A stretch of 64,000 nucleotides of DNA, taken from contig JBBIIK010000012.1 of NCBI GenBank assembly GCA_037446555.1, positions 1-64,000 on the forward strand. Direction: 5' to 3'. Below the pieces are notes generated by a model. It was not told the DNA's origin. It searched no databases and worked only from the letters and a program-made list of their open reading frames with translations. The stretch is from JANWVO01 sp037446555 (GTDB taxonomy: Bacteria > Acidobacteriota > Terriglobia > Bryobacterales > Bryobacteraceae). A program made the translations under genes and the position numbers. Positions 29,504-38,343 of this stretch are shown one piece after another; position 1 is the first letter of the stretch; each line of letters begins with the position of its first letter.

Positions 29504-29890
29504 GTGCGGACTCTCAGGCTGCTGGTGTGCTTCTGCGTGTCGGCTGGACTGCCGTTGGGTTCGGCGCCCCCGGCGGGCGGTTGCGCAGGCGAGGCGGAGC
29601 GGATCGGAGCGCTGATCCGGCAACTGACGGAGTTGAAATCACGGTTGGCGGAGGCTGAAGCGCAGGTGGATGCGCTTCTGAGAACGCTGAGCGAGCAGAA
29701 GGGCGAAGTGGCGAATCCGCCGCAGTTTGATGCGTTGAAGCAAAGGGCGGAGCCAGGAGGCGGCGAACCGGACCGCAAGCCTGCGGTGGTGCGGTGCGCG
29801 GCCATCACAAGCAGCGGGAAGCGCTGCACAAGGCCGGCGGCGCCGGGTTCCCGCTACTGCCGGCAGCATCAGCTGGCGCATCAGAAATAG
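29504..29890 (+). CDS. Small exported coiled-coil protein with a C-terminal Cys/His motif
   Basis: This 128-residue protein has a hydrophobic leader (residues 1-20). A coiled coil follows at about 30-70 (ERIGALIRQLTELKSRLAEA). The C-terminal motif CAAITSSGKRCTRPAAPGS-x-YC-x-x-H places three Cys and a His in the C-x9-C pattern of DUF5763-like, probably zinc-binding, modules. GTG at 29504 is the best start in frame; an ATG four bases earlier opens a different frame. It lies 39 bp after the aldehyde dehydrogenase. Function unknown; the motif resemblance is moderate. Confidence 0.55.
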   Translation: MRTLRLLVCFCVSAGLPLGSAPPAGGCAGEAERIGALIRQLTELKSRLAEAEAQVDALLRTLSEQKGEVANPPQFDALKQRAEPGGGEPDRKPAVVRCAAITSSGKRCTRPAAPGSRYCRQHQLAHQK

Positions 29891-30090
29891 GCCTGCGGGC
29901 CCAGGAAACCGGCGGCGGGCCGGCAGGGTTCGGGCGCCTGTCTCGGCAGGCGCGAGACTCGGCCGGGGAGTACGATTTCCAGATTCCAGATCCGGACTCC
30001 CACGACAGGCGTCAGCTTCAGCCTGTCAGCGCAGAAATACGCTCAACGGCGCATGGACACATGCCGATGAGTGGGCGAGGACTGTAAATC

Positions 30091-30498
30091 ATGGCACTCA
30101 TCGAATGGAATCCGGCGCTTCAGCTTGGCGTAGAAGAAATGGATCGGCAGCACCGGCAGCTGGTGAAGATCTTGAGCGAGCTGCACAACTCGATGCTCTC
30201 CGGCGGCCACCAGAGGGACCTGATGCGGGTCATGGAAGAGCTGATCCAATACACGAAGTACCACTTCGCGACAGAGGAGCGGCTGATGGCGGAGGCGGGC
30301 TATCCGGGGCTGGCAAGCCACCGCCTGAAGCATCAGGCATTGACGGCAAAGGTGGAAGGGTACGCGAACGAAGTCATCAAGGGGCGGGCGACGGTGTCGC
30401 TGAGAATTCTCCAGTTTCTGAAGGACTGGCTGGGCAAGCACATACTGGGGACGGACAAGGAATTCGCCGAATTCGCCAAAGCGCGGCGAGCGGCATAG
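30091..30498 (+). CDS. Bacteriohemerythrin
   Basis: This is a 135-residue four-helix diiron O2-binding protein. All expected ligands can be seen: His21 (MDRQH), His58 and Glu62 (HFATEE), His77 and His81 (SHRLKH), His117 and Asp122 (HILGTD). The length and order match single-domain bacteriohemerythrins, which store or deliver O2 or sense it. No regulatory domain is fused to it. The ATG at 30091 lies in a normal context with about 200 bp of gene-free DNA upstream. Confidence 0.95.
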   Translation: MALIEWNPALQLGVEEMDRQHRQLVKILSELHNSMLSGGHQRDLMRVMEELIQYTKYHFATEERLMAEAGYPGLASHRLKHQALTAKVEGYANEVIKGRATVSLRILQFLKDWLGKHILGTDKEFAEFAKARRAA

Positions 30499-30706
30499 CC
30501 ATTGGAGAGCCCTGCGCGGACTCTGCGGCGCGAGCGCCGGACAGCCGGAGGAGCGCCTGACGCACACGACGGGCGGCGCCCGCTGCGCAGCCTGAATCCT
30601 GACTGCGTATAATTGGATCAAACAGAACAGGCCGCGGGGCCGGCTGGGCGCATCCGGCAGTGAGCGCAAGCTGCCCTTCTTCGAGGCCGTTGAACTGGGA
30701 GGTTCG

Positions 30707-31402
30707 ATGATGACTGCGTGGTTGAAACTGGGCGTGTTCTTCCTCGGCGCCGCGATGTTGGGCTGGGCTGCGTCGCCGTCGATTCAGGCAAGCGGAATGT
30801 ATGTGGAGGCGCGGTCGGCGGACGTCAATGCCGGCTCCTGCTTCATCAACAGCGAGGTGCAACTGGTGGGCAACCTGGCCGTGTTCGGCTGGCAGATCGA
30901 GCGCGGCGAGGTGAACGGCGTCACGGTGGACGGGCTCAAGGTGGCGGCGGCCGTGAAGGCAGCTTCCACGCTGGGCGATCTGACCGGCGAGCCGTATCCG
31001 GTCTACTCGGTACTCATCTACGACGAGCGCGCTTCTCTCGAGCAGCGCCACGCGCTGAAACTGTTCGCCCAGCGGATGACGGGCGACCTGCTGGAGCGCG
31101 TGGTGCGCGAGTTCGTCATGCCCATGGAGTTCCGCGTCGAAGGCGGCAGCATTCACGAGCAGCGCGTGTCGTTCACCGCCGGCACGCTGGCGGCGATCCG
31201 CACGCGCGCCATTGAAGAGGGCGACAAGGTGTGCGGGCACGAAGAGACCTTCTACCCGCCGCTGGCGAAGACCGATCATGCGATGGCCGCGTATACGCTG
31301 GAGAACCGCTATGCGGCCGACTCGCGCGACGGCCTGAAGGCGCGGTGGTCGCTGCCATACAAGCGCAATGCGTTTGTAGCCACTTTCCATGTGAATGAAT
31401 AG
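30707..31402 (+). CDS. Exported DUF1326-like protein
   Basis: This 231-residue protein has a signal peptide at about residues 1-22. The segment GSCFINSEVQLVGNLAVFGW then runs into the shared pattern W-x-I-x-x-G-x-x-x-x-V-x-V-D-G-L (WQIERGEVNGVTVDGLKV), and ERASLEQRHALKLF follows. This resembles DUF1326, whose function is unknown. GGGAGG lies 8-13 bp upstream of the ATG at 30707. A TATAAT sequence at 30608-30613 without a clear -35 may be its -10 element. A strong hairpin terminator follows. Confidence 0.65.
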   Translation: MMTAWLKLGVFFLGAAMLGWAASPSIQASGMYVEARSADVNAGSCFINSEVQLVGNLAVFGWQIERGEVNGVTVDGLKVAAAVKAASTLGDLTGEPYPVYSVLIYDERASLEQRHALKLFAQRMTGDLLERVVREFVMPMEFRVEGGSIHEQRVSFTAGTLAAIRTRAIEEGDKVCGHEETFYPPLAKTDHAMAAYTLENRYAADSRDGLKARWSLPYKRNAFVATFHVNE

Positions 31403-31424
31403 GCCGCGCGTTCCGGCGCTGCCT

Positions 31425-31460
31425 GGCCCGGGGCCCAAAGGCTCCGGGCCTTTCTCTTTT
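31425..31460 (+). terminator. Intrinsic terminator after the DUF1326-like gene
   Basis: An 11-bp stem (GGCCCGGGGCC / GGCTCCGGGCC, one G-U pair) with a 4-base CAAA loop is followed directly by TTTCTCTTTT. Confidence 0.85.
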
Positions 31461-31486
31461 CAGCGAGCGAGGGTGAAAATGGGGGC

Positions 31487-32467
31487 ATGAGAAAACTGTG
31501 GTTGCTGGCGGCGGTGGCGGCGGCATCGGCGGCGCAGGTGCTGATCCTCCACAAAGGCGATGATTCGCTGGGAGTGTATGACGAGGCGGATGGCAGGCTC
31601 CTGGCGAAGATCCGGACCGGCGTGAAGCCGCACGAATTCGCGGTGAGCCCGGACGGCCGGTTCGCGTTCGTGAGCAACTACGGCGTGGATTCGTGGACCG
31701 ATGACAAGCCCGGGGGAAACACGCTCACCGTGATTAACCTGGAGGCGCGCCAGCCGGCTGGCGAAATTCCGCTGGGCGCCAACCGGAGGCCGCACGGAAT
31801 TCACTTGGCGCGCAGCGGGCGGTTGTATGTCACTTGCGACATCCCCGGAGCGCTGGCGGTCGTCGACAGCCGCGAGCGGCGGCTGCTGCACGCGATCCCG
31901 GTGTCAGGAAAGCTGCCGCACCTGGTGGCAGTGACCCGCGACGAGCGGCAGGCGTGGACGGCGGACTCGGGTTCGGGGACGGTGAGCGTGGTGGATTTGA
32001 AGGCAAGGCGGCAGCGCGCGTCGATTGAAGTAGGAGGCGTGCCGATGGGGATCGCCCTGACGCCGGACGAGAAGACGCTGCTGGTGGGAACGCGGACGGC
32101 GAACATGGTGGTCGTGGTCGATGCCGTGACCAACACGGTGAAGCGAAAGCTGGGCGTGGCCGGGCAGCCCTCCCGCATTGTGGTGTCGGCCGACGGGCGG
32201 TGGGCGTACACCTCGCTGATCGAATCCGGCGAAGTGGCGGTGATCGATCTGGCGTCGCTGGAGGAGGCGAGGCGCGCGCGGGTGGGCAGCCACGCGGAGG
32301 GGATCCGTCTGGATGAGGAGAGCGGAACGCTGTTTGTGTCAGCGCAGGGGGACAACCGGACGGTGCGCTTCCGCTTGCCGGCGCTGGAGGCGATGACGGT
32401 CTACGAGACAGCGGCGAAGCCAGACCCGGTGTACGTGCTCCGGAGCCGCGACCGCCGGAGCCGGTGA
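31487..32467 (+). CDS. YncE-like periplasmic beta-propeller protein
   Basis: This is a 326-residue protein with a signal peptide (residues 1-16) and seven YVTN-type repeats. Each has a PHEFAVSPDGRFAFVSNYG-like unit followed by a variable strand (TVINL, AVVDS, SVVDL, VVVVDAVT, AVIDL). The whole protein is one beta-propeller. Relatives are secreted binding proteins of unclear role. No catalytic residues stand out. The gene is flanked by a terminator upstream and the GC-skew switch point just downstream. Confidence 0.8.
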   Translation: MRKLWLLAAVAAASAAQVLILHKGDDSLGVYDEADGRLLAKIRTGVKPHEFAVSPDGRFAFVSNYGVDSWTDDKPGGNTLTVINLEARQPAGEIPLGANRRPHGIHLARSGRLYVTCDIPGALAVVDSRERRLLHAIPVSGKLPHLVAVTRDERQAWTADSGSGTVSVVDLKARRQRASIEVGGVPMGIALTPDEKTLLVGTRTANMVVVVDAVTNTVKRKLGVAGQPSRIVVSADGRWAYTSLIESGEVAVIDLASLEEARRARVGSHAEGIRLDEESGTLFVSAQGDNRTVRFRLPALEAMTVYETAAKPDPVYVLRSRDRRSR

Positions 32468-32650
32468 ACAGCGGAGAGATACAGCCAGCGATTTTCTCGT
32501 CCTGAGGCCCGGTGACCTGCCCCCTTTTTCTCTACCAGCAGGGGGAATTTGGAATTGCTTCCCTCTTGCGTCTGCCAGCCATCCCGCCCGAGCCGCCGGT
32601 TGCTGACCTATCGCAGATGCCCGGACGCGCACAGCAGGCAAGCGCGCCCG

Positions 32651-33298
32651 TCAATGCGAGGCTGGAGGCAAACCCCCGCCGGAGAGCCCCGCCTCCTCCA
32701 CTACGCGCTCCAGTTCGTCCAGCGCCCCGGCGAAAAAGTGGTCCCGCGCCCCCACCCAGTAAATCCGTTTCGGGCCCCAGAGCCGCTCGTACACTCGCTC
32801 CAGTTGCTCCCGCGGCCCGTATTCATCCTTCGTCGATTGCACAAACACCCGCAGCACCGGACACGCGTCCAGCACGCTGTACTGCCGGTACACGGTCGGA
32901 AAGCCCGCCAGAATCACTCGCCGCGCGCCTTCCCAACATTGCACCGCCACCCTCGAGCCGAAGCTGAACCCCGCCACCACCAGCGGCAGCCCCGCGTACC
33001 GCTCCATCAGAAACGCCTTCGTTGCCCGCGCGTCCTCCACCTCCCCACGCCCGTCATCGTGCTGCCCTTCGCTGAGGTGCACCCCGCGAAAATTGAACCG
33101 CAGAGTCACCGCGCCCCGCCGCCGCAGCGCCCGCGCCATCCGGTAGACCACCTTGTTGTGCATCGTCCCGCCGCCCAGCGGATGCGGGTGCAGCACGAGC
33201 GCCGCCGCCCGCGGCTCGCCGCTCCCGGGCTCCTCCAGCAGAGCTTCCAGCCGCCCCGCCGGCCCTTTCAGGAACAACGACTCCATCCGCCGCGCCAT
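32651..33298 (-). CDS. Alpha/beta hydrolase (COG2945-like)
   Basis: This is a protein of about 215 residues with an alpha/beta hydrolase fold. LVLHPHPLGGGTMHNKV supplies the oxyanion-hole region, FNFRGVHLSEG follows strand 4, and the nucleophile Ser is in VAGFSFGSRVA. The catalytic Asp and His are likely in QSTKDEYGP and GARDHFFAG. The COG2945 family has unproven substrates. The ATG at 33298 lies just past the yajQ stop codon, making it the last gene of the rsmB-rpe-bamD-response regulator-yajQ run. Confidence 0.78.
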   Translation of the reverse strand: MARRMESLFLKGPAGRLEALLEEPGSGEPRAAALVLHPHPLGGGTMHNKVVYRMARALRRRGAVTLRFNFRGVHLSEGQHDDGRGEVEDARATKAFLMERYAGLPLVVAGFSFGSRVAVQCWEGARRVILAGFPTVYRQYSVLDACPVLRVFVQSTKDEYGPREQLERVYERLWGPKRIYWVGARDHFFAGALDELERVVEEAGLSGGGLPPASH

Positions 33299-33300
33299 CT

Positions 33301-33801
33301 TCAATTCGACCGGTAGTTGGTGAACTGCATATCGATGCCGAAGTCCCTCTGCCTCAGCATCCCGATCACCTCCTGCAACACATCCCGGTCCTTGCCCGAC
33401 ACCCGCACCAGGTCCCCCTGGATCGACGCCTGCACCTTCTTCTTCGTCTCCTTGATCGCCTTCACGATCTCCCGCGCCTTCTCCACCGGGATCCCCTGTT
33501 GCAGCGTGATCTCCTGCCTCACCGTGCTGCCCGCCGCCGGCTGCACCGCCCCGTAGCTCAGCGCCTTGAGCGGCACGCTCCGCTTCACCAGCTTGCCTTG
33601 CAGAATCTCCAGCACCGCCTTCAGATGAAAATCGTCCGACGACGCCACGACAATCTTGTGCTCCTTTTCGTTCAGCTCAATGTGGCTCTTCGTCCCCTTC
33701 AGGTCGTACCGCTGCCCGATCTCCTTCATCGCCTGCTGGATGGCGTTCACCACCTCCGGCATCTCCACCTTCGACACTATGTCAAAACTGTTGTCCGGCA
33801 T
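33301..33801 (-). CDS. yajQ: YajQ-family nucleotide-binding protein
   Basis: This is a 166-residue protein typical of YajQ (DUF520), with two RNA-binding-like ferredoxin folds. Signatures: FDIVSKVEMPEVVNAIQQAM at the start, KIVVASSDDFHLKAV, and KVQASIQGDLVRVSGKDRD near the end. Members bind cyclic di-GMP in Xanthomonas and nucleotides or tRNA in E. coli. The ATG at 33801 is followed by the family's usual N-terminus. The gene lies 37 bp after a response-regulator gene, which makes a signalling role plausible. Confidence 0.93.
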   Translation of the reverse strand: MPDNSFDIVSKVEMPEVVNAIQQAMKEIGQRYDLKGTKSHIELNEKEHKIVVASSDDFHLKAVLEILQGKLVKRSVPLKALSYGAVQPAAGSTVRQEITLQQGIPVEKAREIVKAIKETKKKVQASIQGDLVRVSGKDRDVLQEVIGMLRQRDFGIDMQFTNYRSN

Positions 33802-33838
33802 CGCCGCCTGTCTTCTCCCTCCGTGACGCCGCGCCCCT

Positions 33839-34411
33839 TCAGTGGCCGAGCGCGATCAGGATCTTTTCGGAAATCTCCTCCACCAGCGTCGGCAGGCTCC
33901 GGTCCAGCGCCAGGGTCACCGCCGCGCGAACCGCCTCCGGGTCGATCTCCGCCTTCGCCGCAGCCGCCGCCCCGCCGCCCGGCTCCAGCACGGGCGGCGC
34001 CGGCACGCTGTCGCCGAACAACCCGCGCGCAAACCTCGCCCGGTCGATCAGCGGGCGGATCGTCTCCAGCACAACCGACGCCTCGAACGGCTTCTTCAAA
34101 ACCGCATCGCACCCCGCCCGCCGCGCTTCTTCCTCGTCCACCGGTTCCAGCAATCCGGCGATCAGCACCACGCCCGCATGCCGGTGCGTCTCGTGCCGCT
34201 TGATGTGGCGGCACAGTTCGTAGCCCGATTTCTGCGGCAGAAACACGTCCGCCAGCACCAGGTCCGGCTGCACCTCGTCCAGCTTCGCCACGGCGGTCTC
34301 CCCGTCGACCACCGTCACCACCTCGTAGCCCTCTTCCCGCAGGATGCGCTCCCCCATCCGCTGCGCATGCGGACTGTCGTCGGCCAGCAGCACGCGAACC
34401 GGAGGCGTCAC
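33839..34411 (-). CDS. Single-domain response regulator with a C-terminal extension
   Basis: This 190-residue protein has a CheY-like receiver domain in residues 1-125: Asp11-Asp12 in VLLADDSPH, phospho-acceptor Asp55 in LVLADVFLPQKSG, and the Lys in VLKKPFE. A linker rich in Ala, Pro and Gly and a helical tail (about 150-190) follow. There is no DNA-binding domain, so it would act by protein contact. No histidine kinase adjoins it. It starts 4 bp after the bamD stop and precedes yajQ within the minus-strand run. Confidence 0.88.
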   Translation of the reverse strand: MTPPVRVLLADDSPHAQRMGERILREEGYEVVTVVDGETAVAKLDEVQPDLVLADVFLPQKSGYELCRHIKRHETHRHAGVVLIAGLLEPVDEEEARRAGCDAVLKKPFEASVVLETIRPLIDRARFARGLFGDSVPAPPVLEPGGGAAAAAKAEIDPEAVRAAVTLALDRSLPTLVEEISEKILIALGH

Positions 34412-34415
34412 GAGC

Positions 34416-35639
34416 CTACTTCTTCTCCTTGCCGTTCGGCTTCGCCTTGCCCCCTTTGCTGGGCTTCGCCGCGTTCTTTCCGCTCTGCTTCGCCGGCGCC
34501 GCTGCCTGCCCGCCCTGGCTTTGCGCCGCTCCCGAAGCCTCCTGTCCGCCCGCCTGCTGCGCGCTCTGCCGCGCGTCCGGCAGCGTGTCCAGCGCCGTGC
34601 TCGATGCCGGCGTTTCGGTCGAAAGCGTCACATCCGTCACCCCGCCCTCGGCCGCCGCGGGCACGCTCGGCGGCAGGCCCGGCCGCAGCCGCTCCATCGC
34701 CGGTTGCCCGCTCTTCGCCGCACGGCTCACGTCCGGCGCCTTGGAGAACGGCCCCCACATCCTTGCCAACAGCCCCTTCTTCGCCGCGTTCTCCAGTTCG
34801 TACTTCATCCGCGCATACGCCACGGGATCAGGCTCCGGGATCTCCGCCTCCATCTCTTCCAGCTTCTGTTTGGCCTGCTCCACCAGCGGGCTCAGCGGAT
34901 ACTCGCGCACAATTCTCTGGTACGTCGCGATCCCCTTTTGCCGGAACCGCGGCCCCATCCGCAGATAACTGTCGCCCAGCCGCCACAGCGCCTGGTCCGC
35001 CCCGCTGTAAAGCGGGTAGTGGTCCGCCAGCGTCTGCAAACGGTTCGACACTGCGCTCAAGGAGCCCTTCTGGTGATAAAACGCCCCCACGCGGTATTCG
35101 CCCTCGCTCAGCACCTCCTGGATCTCCCGCAGCTTCTGGGCCGCCATCGGCGCGAACCGCGAATTCGGGAACTGCGTCAGCACCTGCCGGCACTCCTCTT
35201 CCGCCCGCAGCGCGTGCGTCGAGTCCCGGTCCGGCTTTTCCATTTGCCGGTAGTGGATGTCGCAGATCTTCATCTGCGCCTCGGCCGACTCCTCCAGCGT
35301 CGGGTAGAACAGGATGAAGTCCTTGTATTCGGCCTCGGCCTGCGCCAGCGCATGCGAGCCCCCTTCGCGCATCCACGAGTCGGCGATCGCCAGCTTCGCC
35401 TTCGCCATGAACTCCGACGTGTCGTAGGTGTTCATTAGCGTGTTCAGCGTCAGTCGCGCCACCTCGTACCGGCCCTTTTCGATGTCCTTGACCGCCTTGT
35501 CGAACAGGATCTTGTCCGGCTGCTGCGTGTCCTGCGTGATCGGATTCTCGTAGCGCTTGCCGCGGCAGCCGCCCGCCACGACCAGCGCGGCCAGCGCCGC
35601 CGCCAGCATCCACGCCTGCACTGTCTTGAGTCCCGTCAT
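34416..35639 (-). CDS. bamD: Outer-membrane assembly lipoprotein BamD
   Basis: This 407-residue lipoprotein of the BAM complex has a signal sequence with a lipobox ending VAGGC (Cys at about residue 25). Five TPR-like repeats cover about 40-290, in the ILFDKAVKDIEKGRYEVARL and YPLSPLVEQAKQKLEEME units. The tail after about 330 is low-complexity, rich in Ala, Gln and Lys (KPSKGGKAKPNGKEKK end), an extension E. coli BamD lacks. I chose ATG 35639 because the leader begins there and GAGGTGAACGGGAAG lies just upstream. It sits between rpe and a response regulator in a minus-strand run. Confidence 0.85.
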   Translation of the reverse strand: MTGLKTVQAWMLAAALAALVVAGGCRGKRYENPITQDTQQPDKILFDKAVKDIEKGRYEVARLTLNTLMNTYDTSEFMAKAKLAIADSWMREGGSHALAQAEAEYKDFILFYPTLEESAEAQMKICDIHYRQMEKPDRDSTHALRAEEECRQVLTQFPNSRFAPMAAQKLREIQEVLSEGEYRVGAFYHQKGSLSAVSNRLQTLADHYPLYSGADQALWRLGDSYLRMGPRFRQKGIATYQRIVREYPLSPLVEQAKQKLEEMEAEIPEPDPVAYARMKYELENAAKKGLLARMWGPFSKAPDVSRAAKSGQPAMERLRPGLPPSVPAAAEGGVTDVTLSTETPASSTALDTLPDARQSAQQAGGQEASGAAQSQGGQAAAPAKQSGKNAAKPSKGGKAKPNGKEKK

Positions 35640-35682
35640 CTTCCCGTTCACCTCTTGTCGTCTGCCCAGTCTCCGGCGCTGC

Positions 35683-36357
35683 CTATGCCCGGCGGGCCAG
35701 CGCCTTCTCCGCCGCATCCCGCATCGCAGCGATCGCCTCGACCGGATCGGGCGCGCCCAGCACGCTGGTGCCTGCCACCACCCAGTCCACGCCGGCCTCG
35801 GCCACCATACCTACATTATCCACCGTCACGCCCCCGTCGATCTCGATGGCGAACTCCAGCCCCTGCCGCGCCCTCCACTGCCGCAACGCCCGCGCCTTGT
35901 CCAGCACATACGGGATGAACTTCTGCCCCCCGTATCCGGGATTCACACTCATCAGAAGCACATAATCCACCAGCGGCAGCACGTGCTCCAGCGTTCCCAC
36001 CGGCGTCGCCGGATTCAACACCACCCCCGCCTGTGCCCCTTCCGCCTGAATTGCCCTCACCGTCCGGTCCAGATGCGGGCACGCCTCCACATGCACTGAC
36101 ACCAGATCCGCTCCCGCCTCCACAAACCGCGCCGCGTACCGGTCCGCGTCCGCGATCATCAAGTGCACGTCGAATTGCAGCCGCGTCTTCTTCCTCAGCG
36201 ACTCCAGCACCGGCAGCCCGAACGAAATATTCGGCACAAAGTGGCCGTCCATCACGTCGAAATGCAGCATCCGCGCCCCGCCCGCGCTCACCTGCTCGAT
36301 CTGCTCCCCCAGCCGTGTGAAGTCGGCCGCCAGCAAGGACGGTAGGATCTCGATCAT
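35683..36357 (-). CDS. rpe: Ribulose-phosphate 3-epimerase
   Basis: This 224-residue TIM-barrel enzyme interconverts ribulose-5-phosphate and xylulose-5-phosphate in the pentose phosphate pathway. Metal-binding His and catalytic Asp are in MLHFDVMDGHFVPNISFG and FDVHLMI. The phosphate loop and second catalytic Asp are in MSVNPGYGGQKF and IEIDGGV. The length is exactly typical. It starts 12 bp after rsmB in the same direction. Confidence 0.95.
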   Translation of the reverse strand: MIEILPSLLAADFTRLGEQIEQVSAGGARMLHFDVMDGHFVPNISFGLPVLESLRKKTRLQFDVHLMIADADRYAARFVEAGADLVSVHVEACPHLDRTVRAIQAEGAQAGVVLNPATPVGTLEHVLPLVDYVLLMSVNPGYGGQKFIPYVLDKARALRQWRARQGLEFAIEIDGGVTVDNVGMVAEAGVDWVVAGTSVLGAPDPVEAIAAMRDAAEKALARRA

Positions 36358-36369
36358 CTCCAGGCTCTC

Positions 36370-37422
36370 TCACTCTATCACGGCCGCGAAAAATCCGTCC
36401 CCGCGATCCCGCCCTGGCACGCGCAGCACCGTCCGCTTCACTCGCCCGCCCGCCACGCGCTCCACAACCTCCTCGTTCTCCTCTCGCTCCAGCGAGCACG
36501 TCGCATACACCAGCCGCCCGCCCGGCTTCAGGCACCGCAGCGCCTCCCTCAGGATCGCCTCCTGCCTCCGCGCCTGCCGCGCGATCTCGTTTTCGGTGAC
36601 GCGCCACCGGATCTCCGGGTTCCGCCCCAGCGTCCCGGTGCCTGTGCATGGCGCATCCACAAGCACCTTGTCGAACACCGCCGCAAACGGCAGCCCTTCG
36701 TCCACCCGCGCCTGCACGCGCGGACACTCCGCCAGCAGCCCCCGCAGCCTCTTCCAGCTCGCATCGCACGCCACCACGCGCGCCCCGCCCGCCAGCGCCT
36801 GCCTCGTCTTGTTGCCCGGTGCCGCGCACACGTCCAGCGTCCGCTCCCCCGCCTTCAGTTCCAGCAGCGGCACGATCGCCTGCGCCCCCTCGTCCATCGG
36901 CAGCCCTTCCAGCTCCGCACGCTCCGGCGCCTCCAGCGCCGCCCGCGCCGCGCGCAACGCATCCTCCTCTCCCAGCCGCCGCTTCCACCTCTCCAGCAGC
37001 CATCCGGGCATCGAATACTCCAGCTCCTCGCTCTCCCATCTGTCCGGCAACCGCGGCAGCCGCCGCAGCACAGCGTTCACAAATCCTGCAGCGTACCTTC
37101 GCCCCGCCTGCTTCACCATCTCCACGCTCTCCCCCACTGCCGCATGCGCCGGCACGCGGCTCAAATACCGCAACTGGTACGCCCCCGTCCGCAGCGCCCG
37201 CAGCACCTCCGCATCCATCTCCTCCACCCGCCGCGACGACGCCCGCCCGATCAGCCAGTCCAGTTGCGCGCGCCTCCGCAGTACCCCATACACGATTTCC
37301 GTCGCGAGCCCCGCATCCCGGCTTTCCAGTCCCCGCGCCGCCTCCAGCAGCGCCTCGTCGCTCTTCGCTCCGCGTTCCACGCGCTGGAGCACTTCCCACA
37401 CCGTCCTTCGCGCCGGGCTCAC
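36370..37422 (-). CDS. rsmB: 16S rRNA (cytosine-967 C5)-methyltransferase, RsmB type
   Basis: This enzyme of about 350 residues has an N-terminal NusB-like RNA-binding domain (about 1-130, LATEIVYGVLRRRAQLDWLI), then a Rossmann methyltransferase. Motifs include LDVCAAPGNKTRQ (SAM binding), the catalytic Cys in VDAPCTGTG and the second Cys in YATCSLEREENEEVV. It is shorter than E. coli RsmB (about 430). I use GTG 37422 because the NusB-like helix begins there; TTG at 37428 is an alternative. Its start is only 18 bp from the divergent ttcA-like gene. Confidence 0.88.
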   Translation of the reverse strand: MSPARRTVWEVLQRVERGAKSDEALLEAARGLESRDAGLATEIVYGVLRRRAQLDWLIGRASSRRVEEMDAEVLRALRTGAYQLRYLSRVPAHAAVGESVEMVKQAGRRYAAGFVNAVLRRLPRLPDRWESEELEYSMPGWLLERWKRRLGEEDALRAARAALEAPERAELEGLPMDEGAQAIVPLLELKAGERTLDVCAAPGNKTRQALAGGARVVACDASWKRLRGLLAECPRVQARVDEGLPFAAVFDKVLVDAPCTGTGTLGRNPEIRWRVTENEIARQARRQEAILREALRCLKPGGRLVYATCSLEREENEEVVERVAGGRVKRTVLRVPGRDRGDGFFAAVIE

Positions 37423-37440
37423 AAACAATACAATAAAAAC

Positions 37441-38244
37441 TTGGAGCTCGAAAAAGCCATCCTGCGCCGCGTCGGACAGGCCGTTGCGCGCTTTCGGATG
37501 ATCCGCGACGGCGACCGTGTCGCTGTAGGCTTCTCCGGCGGCAAGGATTCCTTCGCCCTCCTGTCCTCGCTTCTTCTGCTCCAGAGACGCGCTCCCGTCC
37601 GCTTCTCTCTTTGCGCCTTCACCATCGATCAGGGCAAGTTCCTCGCTCCGATTGAGCCTTTCCGGCAGTGGATGCTCGATCACGGCATCCCCTGGACCCT
37701 TCGGGCCGACAACCCCTCCCTCCGCCTGCTCTCCGATCAGCCCGATCACGGCTGCGACCTCTGCAGCCGCTTCCGCCGCCGCGCTGTCTACGCGCTCGCC
37801 CGCGAGCTTGGCGCCAACGTCATCGCTCTCGGCCACACGGCCGACGACCTCTGCGAGTCCTTCCTCCGCAACGCCATGTTCACCGGGCGCCTCGCCGCCC
37901 TGCCCCCAGTCGTCTGGTCCCGCCGCCGCGAGTTCCGCCTCATCCGCCCGCTTCTTTACGTCACGGAAGACCTGACCCGGGCATGGGCGCAAGCCTCCTC
38001 CGCGCCTGTCATCCCTTGCGGCTGCTCCCTGAAAACCGGCACCGTCCGCCGCTCCCTCCGCTCCATCCTCGACGAACTTCAGCAGCAGCACCCTCACCTG
38101 AAGTCCACTCTGCTCAATGCCCTTGGAAACATCGAAACCAGCCGCCTTCTCGATCCCCGGTTCTTCCAGCCCGAAGAGGAAGCCCCCGGGCCCGCATCCT
38201 CTCCACTGCCCGTCCTCCATGATCCGGCTTTCACAGAACTGTAA
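37441..38244 (+). CDS. ttcA: TtcA-like tRNA 2-thiocytidine synthetase (PP-loop ATPase)
   Basis: This protein of about 267 residues has the PP-loop SGGKDSFALL (about residues 31-40) that adenylates the tRNA base. CDLC, about 75 residues later, and CGC near residue 200 are the Cys pairs that bind the Fe-S cluster in TtcA. HTADDLCESFLRN matches the TtcA helix motif. TtcA thiolates C32 of tRNAs. The TTG at 37441 places the start where family members begin; an ATG at 37498 would cut into the conserved DGDRVAV region. It is divergent from rsmB, with no room for conventional promoters between the two. Confidence 0.82.
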   Translation: MELEKAILRRVGQAVARFRMIRDGDRVAVGFSGGKDSFALLSSLLLLQRRAPVRFSLCAFTIDQGKFLAPIEPFRQWMLDHGIPWTLRADNPSLRLLSDQPDHGCDLCSRFRRRAVYALARELGANVIALGHTADDLCESFLRNAMFTGRLAALPPVVWSRRREFRLIRPLLYVTEDLTRAWAQASSAPVIPCGCSLKTGTVRRSLRSILDELQQQHPHLKSTLLNALGNIETSRLLDPRFFQPEEEAPGPASSPLPVLHDPAFTEL

Positions 38245-38343
38245 TCCATTCCCCGTTGACCGCGACCGCGGTTCATTTGCGATAATTCAGTTTCCCCCCG
38301 CGGCATGCTGCCTGCGCCGCGTGGCGGAAGATCGGCAACGCAC

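Noticed and set aside
27356..29623. Minus-strand frame of about 750 codons across the ALDH gene and the gap
   Set aside because: It covers the aldehyde dehydrogenase on the opposite strand and its translation is His/Arg/Pro-rich.
32513..32550. Hairpin CCCCCT..AGGGGG as terminator of the beta-propeller gene or an IS end
   Set aside because: The stem is only 6 bp with a long loop and no T tract; the IS-end resemblance is too short to call.
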